A stretch of 64,000 bases of DNA from assembly GCA_963576475.1 (NCBI GenBank), contig OY754978.1:11586799-11650798 (forward strand), read 5' to 3'. The notes beneath the pieces were generated by a model. That model ran no database searches. It had not been told where the DNA came from and saw only the letters and a program-made list of their open reading frames with translations. Both the position numbers and the translations under genes were made by a program. The DNA comes from Molanna angustata (Eukaryota > Arthropoda > Insecta > Trichoptera > Molannidae). This document shows, in pieces, positions 57,052 to 64,000 of this stretch; the first letter of the stretch is position 1; each line of letters starts with the position of its first letter.

Positions 57052-59707
57052 TTACTAGCTTTTATGTCCCGCCGTTGGCCAAGAATGTAAATTAGTGAAG
57101 GAATAAGCAATCGTTTATAAAATATTGACACAAAAAATATTTGCTAATTCATAGTATGAAAAGTAGTTTGAAATTTAATTGAGTTTAAGCGATGTAAAAT
57201 GTTCAAATGATGGTCACGACCCATTTGTTTTTATATATAAGTACATAGGTACATACAATTTCTGCACGCATGGACTATGGTAAATGGTTTTAAATATGAC
57301 TGATTATAAAGAGACAACGTTGTAAAGAGTTTGGATTTGGCCACAACCCCTATTTTTATATATTTTCATCGAACGCAAATGTGTTTTAAATATTTAGTAA
57401 TTTTGGATTATGGGAAATGGCTTAAAAATTAAATAAACAAAAGTACTGAAAAGATTCTAGTGTTGGTCACATCCCATTCGTTTTAATATTTTTCGTCAAG
57501 TGTGCATACCTATAGATTATTATATTTTTGCACAATAAAACTGATCTACATTACAGAAGAAGACTTAAATAGTTTTTAATTTGAATATAAAGGTTGTGAA
57601 GAGTCCAGTAATGGCCATAACCCCGATTTTTTATTATATTGTCATCAAAATAAAATATGTAGTTATTGAAAATTAAGCAATATATGATGATATAATAAAT
57701 GGTGTAAATTTCGATTGAAAAAAAGTATTGAGAAGATTCTAGTGATGGTCACATCCCATTCGTTTTATGTATTTTCGTCAAGTGTGCATGTTGTTTATAA
57801 TATTTCTATACAATAGACTATAAGACTTAAAACTAACCCAAAAGACTAAATGAAAAAAAAGAATAAGTATAAGACTATAACAAATAGTTTGTAATAAAAA
57901 CTGACCCAATGGTCTACATAAAAGATGCAATAGAAGAATTACACAATAGTAAATGTATTATATAAAAAACTGACCAAATGGTCTTCATAAAAGAAGAAGA
58001 AGATGAATTGACATATAGGAAATATTTTATATAAAATTCACCCAACGTCTACATTAAATAAGAAAACGAAGAATTAGACTAAAGGAAATAGTTTGTATAA
58101 AAACTAACCAAAAGATCTACAAAAAATAAGAAAAAGAAGAATTAGACTATAGAAAGTAGTTAATATAAAAACTGACCCAAAGGTCTACATATTAGAAGAA
58201 TAATTATACGTCAGGAAATAGATTGTATAAAAACTAACGCAAAGGTCAACATAAAAGAAGACGAAGAAGAATTAGACTAAAGGAAAAGTTTGCATGAAAA
58301 CTCTCCCTTGGTCTACATAAAAGAGGAAAAATTAGACTATAGGAAGTTAGTTTATACAAAATTCAACAAAGGTCTACATAAAATTAGAAAAAGAAGAAAA
58401 ACGTTAAAAGAAATAGTTGGTATCAAAACTGGCCCAGAGGTCTACATAAAATAAGAAGAAAAAGAATTAGATAATAGGAATAAGTTTGTATAAAAACTCA
58501 CCCAAAGGGCTACATAAAAGAAGAGGAAGAAGATGAATTAGACTATATGAAATAGTTTGTATAAAAACTCACCCAAGGTCTACATAAATTAGGAAAAAGA
58601 AAAATTAGACTATAGGAAATAGTTTATTTATGAACTGTCCCAAATGACTTCACAAAAGAAGAGGAAGAAGAATTAAACTCCAAGAAATAGTTTGTATAAA
58701 AAATCACCCAAAAATCTACTTAAATAAAAGAAGAATTTCACTATAGGAAATAGTTTGTAGATTGAATGACATGTGTATTGTAGTTAACCTAAGATAGTTT
58801 AATAATTTTCCTATACGAAATTAGTATATTGTTGGTTTTTAAGTAGTATTAGGTATGTAGGTACCTACCTACAATGATGTTCTAAATTAATTCGAATTCT
58901 ATTTATAACAAATTTTATTTGAATATCAGAATGTGTCCGTAACCATAGTAACCATAGAACATGTAAAAAATATCAAATGGTTTGTAGACATTTTTTGAAT
59001 AATATGTAGGTACCTACATTGGTTTGTTCGATGCCATAAAAATGAAAATTGTCCGAAATATCAAATATTATATACAAATTATGCAATTTTATTATGCCTA
59101 TATCTTTACAAATAATAAATAGACTTTTACAATATACGTCTTAAAACTTGCTGTAATGTCTTGTGTTTCATTTTATTATTTCATAATTATATTTATTTCA
59201 AAGGTTTATTATTTTCAAGAATATATTCATTCGGTAGGAAAATGAAATATTGTATGAAAAGATATTAAAATGGCGGCATTTATGTACAAAACGCTTACTT
59301 TAAAAATAAGTTAAACATTATAATTATACAAAATATTCACCATGTTTTTCACTTAAACGCTAAGTTATACTTGAAAGTAAATTTTTTTCGTGTAAATACG
59401 TACTTCTAACTTTTAAACTAACAGATATTTGCGTGCAAAATGTACACTTTTTTGACAGATACGACTTGGAAAATTTTGTATGAAAAAAATAATTATTGAA
59501 ATATTTTTAAAATTCAGCATTTTTATCGCATTATTTTTAGCGTGACACTGCATCAGGTATACAGGTACACGTTTGCACATAAATTAGATTTTTAGATGCT
59601 CTTGGTTTTTCAGAAGGCGTGAGACAAACACACACACACACATACACACACACACACACACACACAAACACAGACACTAACATTTTGATTGTTTTATTAC
59701 TTTAGAT
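57052..59707 (+). mobile_element. Repeat F, copy B
   Basis: Colinear with copy A (35203-38265). By eye the first 1.7 kb is about 80-85 percent identical, while 59018-59650 is about 98 percent identical to 37597-38230. It lacks the pyrimidine island and the minisatellite of copy A but has a longer 70-80-bp array. A SINE-B follows immediately. Confidence 0.75.
57840..58760. repeat. Tandem array in repeat F, about 12 units
   Basis: Degenerate 70-80-bp units with ggaaatagtttgtataaaaa, cacccaaaggtctacataaa and (AGA)n segments, the expanded form of 36000-36480. Confidence 0.85.
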
Positions 59708-59711
59708 TTAA

Positions 59712-59916
59712 TATTGCTTTCTCGGACAACTAACAGTTAGGTACTATGTCAAATATTAATTTAACACGCACCCAATAACAAGTTGCCACATTCTGAAGAC
59801 TTACGGTATTAATTGTCTCACAGATCCAGACTGAAAACACAATTAAAAACTGTGTCTCCACCGGGAATCGAACCCGGGATATCAGATATCTAACCAACTG
59901 AACCACGAAGGCCGAC
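59712..59916 (-). mobile_element. SINE-B, near full length
   Basis: Reverse strand. Head at the right (cggccttcgtggttcagttg, B box gggttcgattccc), body gtctggatctgtgagacaat, and end ttagttgtccgagaaagc at the left. The head lacks the normal anticodon arm (about 20 bp deleted). Confidence 0.9.
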
Positions 59917-59963
59917 ATAAGTAATAGTAGCCGAATAGAAGGCCGAATGTTAGTAATAGTAGC

Positions 59964-60150
59964 CGACTGCCGTGGCATAGTTGGTATGCCGTTTGGTTTC
60001 TGTGCTGGCGTCGTGGATTCGATCCCCAGCAGAGGAGAAATATTGCTTCTCTGGGCTGGAAACACTGGTTGGTTGAAAGAAATTGCCATATGGTAATAAA
60101 TTCGCTACTTGCGTAGGGTGCAAGGAAGTGTTTATTATTATTATTAGTGT
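59964..60150 (+). mobile_element. SINE-A, full length
   Basis: Head gactgccgtggcatagttgg with B box gattcgatccc, body gggctggaaacactggttgg, aagaaattgccatatggtaa and the tail gtagggtgcaaggaagtgtt running into (ATT)n, with a short duplicate of agtgtttattattatt. Confidence 0.9.
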
Positions 60151-60164
60151 TTATTATTATTATT

Positions 60165-60262
60165 TGGTGAATGTATGTCAAGATAGAATAGTGTGGCGTT
60201 CTGTTCTCTCTGCCTACCCCGCGAGGGACATGGCGTGATGGTATGTATGTATGTATGTATGT
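60165..60262 (+). mobile_element. LINE-W tail with (GTAT)n
   Basis: The last 24 codons of LINE-W in one open phase, VNVCQDRIVWRSVLSAYPAR then DMA and a stop, followed by tggtatgtatgtatgtatgt. No stop inside, so among the younger fragments. Confidence 0.9.
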
Positions 60263-60584
60263 ACATAATAAAAAAAACATTGATTGAATAGTATTATAAA
60301 TTTTATTTACTACTTTATCAAGTTATATTGTATTGTAAAAAAGGTTATGGTATTATTATGGTTGTAAAAAATTATTTTTAATAAATATATAAATAAATAA
60401 ACAAGAATAAAAATTCAATATCTCTACTAAAGCAAACCTGTACTATGAACTACAATGACAATCAATATTATTTGTGTTGGTGGCCACGTTGTATTTTTGA
60501 AAAAGGCGTTGACATCATGATGTATGATTCACTGCAATGACTCTATTAGTATCGCACACCGTTCATTACAAAGCAACAAGGATA

Positions 60585-60880
60585 TTAACACACGAACGTC
60601 GCGCACAGATCGAGCCGATCCGATAGCATTGTCCGTGAACGGTCGATTTTTAATTTATATTCCCGCGAATAATTGCACAGTGGTCACCGCACCCTGCGCA
60701 TGCGCAGTGCTAATAAATTACCGTCTGACATATTAATTTAATACGGCGCTTCAGAAGCGCGAGGCCGTGGGCGTGTCCTCGCTGCGCAGATCTCCGCTGA
60801 CACTGTGAAACGTACGTACTGCGCACGGTAGGTAACGCCGTGAAGTTGCAGTGCCTCAGGGTGACCGTGACTTATGAACA
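60585..60880. promoter_or_regulatory. CpG-rich patch, possible promoter
   Basis: About 300 bp with far more G+C and CpG than the rest of the window, including the 14-bp palindrome ctgcgcatgcgcag at 60694-60707 that matches the NRF1/erect-wing site, and a possible splice donor (acg/gtaggtaac) at about 60827. It has no similarity to the repeat families here. It could be the promoter and first non-coding exon of a gene outside the window, a conserved regulatory element, or an unrecognised repeat. Confidence 0.35.
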
Positions 60881-61097
60881 GAAAGGAAGCATAACAACAT
60901 AAATTATACACGTAGCGTGAATATTGCAATATTGCACGTGTGTTGCATACCTCCAATGAAATATAGATATAATAAATGCATCTTTAATTTGATCTATCTA
61001 TGTAGGGACTTGCGTGATAAGGGCGTTTGAATAAATTACGTTATTTACTGAAAATTAACAGATTTTTCTCTTAATAAAACTATATGTAAAGACTTAA

Positions 61098-61143
61098 TAA
61101 CTAATAAACACTTCACCCTGCGCAAGTGGCAAGTTTATTGCCA
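61098..61143 (-). mobile_element. SINE-A 3' tail fragment
   Basis: acttcaccctgcgcaagtgg then caagtttattgcca, reverse strand; 3' end only. Confidence 0.8.
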
Positions 61144-61789
61144 GCTACAGTAAATGATTTAATTCGACAATTAATTGATTTAATTGTTTTTAGTGTAGAT
61201 CATTAATTTTTATTTATTTTTTATTTCAATTTTTTATTTTTATTTTATTTTAACCAACAGTTTATAATAACACTAACCAAGGTACGTTAAATTACAAGAT
61301 AATGTTATAAACTCTAAAGGCTCTTTTTAGTTGGTACGATTTGTTTGGTAACATACCCTAATAAAGCATTAAATAAATTCACGGATCATTGAAAATACAT
61401 TTCAGGAAGAAATGTGGAATAAGGACGAAAGCGATAAAAGAGAAGAAAATAATCTTTTAAAGAATTCCTACATATTTATTACACCCTTTAAATTAACTTC
61501 ACATGTCTGTCTGTACTAAAATTTTGCAATCGCTTTATAACTATCTTTCCCACCAGAGAGATCTGAAACTTTCTGAATTTGTGTATTCACAATGACAATG
61601 CAAAATAGAACAATTTTGTAGTTAATACAAAGTAAATGATAATGATACGTATTGCATAAAATCAGGAGTATTTTTTATGAATTTATTTCGACAGTAACAT
61701 TTCAAAGTAGAGAAAACTTTGAAAGGGTATCTTCATTTTTTTTGGATTAAATTGTATGATTATTTCTTAGGAATACATGTTTTGTTCAT
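61144..61789. other. No recognised feature
   Basis: AT-rich, unassigned. Confidence 0.45.
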
Positions 61790-61918
61790 ATAAAATAATT
61801 ACATAAGGCATAAGCACATAAAACTATTAATACAAAATACAATACAAATTAAATATAATTCAAGTTTTAGGTAGTTGTATATATTGCCTCACTAGGCAAA
61901 AGCCTGTTCCGAGGCAAT
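61790..61918 (-). mobile_element. LINE-like 3' end with nested stem-loop
   Basis: Reverse strand. Stem-loop 61883-61918: perfect 8-bp outer stem attgcctc/gaggcaat and inner stem aggc/gcct with a four-base loop, followed to the left by an AT-rich 3' region like the other copies. Left border uncertain. Confidence 0.55.
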
Positions 61919-62101
61919 ACCTATTCAAAATGAGTAGCTGTGCAAGTATTTAGTCAGTCAAAATTTAGTCCGTGCGTATTGTACGTTCATTTATATGTAT
62001 GTATGAACATTTCGTATGGGAATGCTTAGTAAAATTAATTGTCAGGTCGATGCATACATTTTAAATGATTTTAAATAAAATCATGCAACAATCTAGCAAT
62101 T

Positions 62102-62283
62102 TTTTTTTTTTTTTTAAAATGAATATGTCCTTGTTAAACAAGTACATATACATCTTCCTACGTTCCCTAAACTAAGCATAAATGCTTGTCCTATAGGTGA
62201 ACGAGATCGGTCGAGGCAGGATTCGAACTCGCGACCACTGGATTACTAACCCAGCGCGCTAACCGCTCTGCCATCCACCCACC
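62102..62283 (-). mobile_element. SINE-C, full length with poly(A)
   Basis: Reverse strand. Head gtggatggcagagcggttag, anticodon stem-loop ctgggttagtaatccag, B box gagttcgaatcc, body cgatctcgttcacctatagg, agcatttatgcttagtttag, and end aaggacatattcattttaaa with the A tail at 62102-62117. The reference copy for the family's common 3' body. Confidence 0.92.
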
Positions 62284-62427
62284 CAAATTGGAATAATTCA
62301 CAAACACAGACACTCAACACAACAATGGATTAGATTCTGGTGTGATCTATACACTACCTATGAACCTAATTGATCCCAGAACCTTAAATCTCTTCCTAAG
62401 GACTGAAAATAACTAGTAATAAATTTT

Positions 62428-62790
62428 TGACAATTTTTCAGCATCTCAACAGAGACGAAGTTGGTTTATAGAAGAATGAGTAACTCAAGACACCTACAGA
62501 GCTAACAACCTGTCATCCGCTGGTTTATGTGATCACTTTATGCGCTTGCGCAACGTTCACCAATTATGCCTTCTTATTGAGTTCCTTTATCAATGGAAAT
62601 TTTGAAAGTTCTATATATCTTAATGATGAGATATAAATTGTTTTTACTATCGCCATCTATGAAATAATGAAGAAACCTATTTTGTAACGCCATATATTGA
62701 GAAGTTGTTTTTTGTAAATTGTCAAAAATATCATTGACTAAATCCAATGTTTGCGACTATGCAACTTTTAAAAAATATTCGAATTGATAA
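62428..62790 (+). mobile_element. FB repeat, single arm, internally deleted
   Basis: ttgacaatttttcagcatct, cagagacgaagttgg, ctgtcatccgctggtttatg, gcgcttgcgcaacgttcacc, aacgccatatattgag, then a jump to the end block aaaatatcattgac...atccaatgtttgcg. Confidence 0.85.
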
Positions 62791-63605
62791 TAAACTTATT
62801 AGCCAATAAATCCTTAGTGTTTCCGCAAATTCTTTAAAGGTACCTACTGAACAAGAACATCTTGAACTTTGTGGTAAATCATCAGAGATAAATGGTGTTG
62901 ATACATATAGGTAATCAATACACATAGGATTCAAGTATAGATTAATAGTACCTACATGGTTTAAATTACCCACATTGAATAAGAGTCAAATTAATTGGAT
63001 CTAATAAAATCTTACTGTTTTACATGAGTTTAACATATGTGCAGGAATGTGGTTCTCCATTGGTTTTGTGAGATAGAGTCAACTATTATATTTTACATTA
63101 CACACTTAGGTAGTTATTATTTTGACACTTGGAAAATTTAAATATGGTAACTTTGAAAGACGAGCGATATGATCAACTTTCTTGCTTTTTGTCTATACGC
63201 TTCGGAATAGTTTTTTCAATATCACTTTCAATTTTAAAACAATTTTTAATTCAGATCTATTCTCAGGAAATTTTCTCTTGATCATTGATTTGACCTTATA
63301 TTTAGGTGCAAATTTATTGAAGCAAGAAATAAAAATGAAAAATTAATAGCTCGACTATGTATGCAAATTCGGTAATGCTATGTTATTTTTTTACACAATT
63401 TTATTTAACTTCACCAGCTGTCCGTAGATAGTTTGCAATTGATTTTTAACTTAATTCCCAACTAGTTGACAGGATCAATTTAAATTACAAACATTAATTA
63501 GGCGAAAAGTGGTGTGAAGGTGGTTGGAATGAATGGAGAGAGAATAAAATAAAGAACAGCAGTAGTGAGAAAGGAATTTAAATCATGTGGTAAGTGTGTG
63601 AATTG
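62791..63605. other. No recognised feature
   Basis: AT-rich, unassigned. Confidence 0.45.
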
Positions 63606-63935
63606 CTAATTTCATGACAAATTTGCCATATTATAAGAGAACCGAGAAATCAAGGCACCTAAAGGGATTTCTACAACAAGCAAGATGGTCTGACGACATA
63701 AAACGAGTGGCAGGAGGTCAATGGCACAGGGTGGCGAGGGATAAGGAAGCATGGATGTTGAAAAGGGAAGCCTATGTCCAACACTGGACGAATAATGGCT
63801 GATGATGATGACAGAGCTTTCTACCTTGTCATCGGCTGGTTCAGGTGATCACTTTATGCGTTTGCGTAACGTTCACCAATTATGCCTTTTTATTGAGTTC
63901 CCTAACACTCCAATTTTGGAAAGTTCCTAATATGT
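63606..63935 (+). mobile_element. FB repeat, split by an RTE-type insertion
   Basis: Left piece 63617-63674 (gacaaatttgcc..., tcaaggcacctaaaggg) and right piece 63813-63935 (gtcatcggctggttcaggtg, gttcaccaattatgcctt, ttattgagttccc) are colinear with other FB arms once the insertion is removed. Confidence 0.85.
63675..63812 (+). mobile_element. RTE-type LINE 3' end with 12-bp TSD
   Basis: 138-bp insert. One open phase ends SDDIKRVAGGQWHRVARDKE then AWMLKREAYVQHWTNNG and a stop, followed by (GATGAT)n. This is the standard C-terminus of RTE-clade endonuclease-RT proteins (WxDDIxKVAGxxWxxxAxDRxxWxxxxEAYVQQW). The flanks agggatttctac (63663-63674) and agagctttctac (63813-63824) match at 10 of 12 positions. 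The lack of stops suggests a fairly young insertion. Confidence 0.9.
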
Positions 63936-64000
63936 ATATATCTATATAATATGTAAGTATATTATATAGATATTTTCGTTTTCACTTATCCGATTCGTCC

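Overview
The window looks like AT-rich, non-coding DNA from an insect nuclear genome, most probably a butterfly or moth. That assignment is an inference from three things: the low GC content, the lack of any long intact host ORF, and the dense mixture of decayed non-LTR retrotransposon 3' ends, tRNA-derived SINEs and short inverted-repeat DNA transposons of the kind common in Lepidoptera. No prokaryotic operon, CRISPR array, rRNA or intact host tRNA gene was found. I see no intact protein-coding host gene. Three short ORFs (about 8.4, 43.3 and 46.1 kb) and two promoter-like sites (an RFX-type X-box at 8.1 kb and a CpG-rich patch with an NRF1/EWG-type palindrome at 60.6-60.9 kb) are the only candidates for host function, all at low confidence.

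Layout. 0-9 kb: LINE 3' ends, a 40-bp-period tandem array, then a 486-bp foldback palindrome (2420-2905). That palindrome is the inverted-dimer form of a repeat (called FB here) seen again at 7.1, 55.6, 57.0, 62.4 and 63.6 kb. 9-18 kb: SINEs, a 535-bp TIR element with a second copy 6 kb away, a Tc1-like pseudogene, a decayed non-LTR reverse transcriptase with a nested insertion, and about 690 bp of (TA)n. 18-34 kb: many short C-terminal LINE relics on both strands and two hAT-type elements whose 8-bp target duplications can be read directly. 34-43 kb: a CR1/L2-like LINE tail, a roughly 3-kb repeat (called F) rich in internal tandem arrays, and a 274-bp MITE. 43-54 kb: two G-tract-ended MITEs, two copies of another TIR repeat (H), a longer LINE RT relic (50.2-51.2 kb) and several LINE tails. 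54-64 kb: a second copy of F, a perfect 70-bp inverted repeat, a SINE-SINE-LINE cluster, the CpG-rich patch, and an FB copy split by an RTE-type 3' end with a 12-bp target duplication.

Three SINE families recur. SINE-A has the 3' tail gccacttgcgcagggtgcaa. SINE-B has a tRNA-like head and a 3' end in tgcccgagaa. SINE-C has a tRNA-like head with a Thr(AGT)-like anticodon loop. The clearest structural signal is a nested stem-loop near four LINE-like 3' ends (23.6, 28.0, 31.8 and 61.9 kb): the outer stem differs in sequence between copies but pairs in each one, suggesting selection on RNA structure. The elements do not work together as a gene system. They record successive waves of insertion, several of which can be ordered because one element interrupts another. 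All family names A, B, C, D, E, F, FB, G, H, W, X and Y are labels made for this window.
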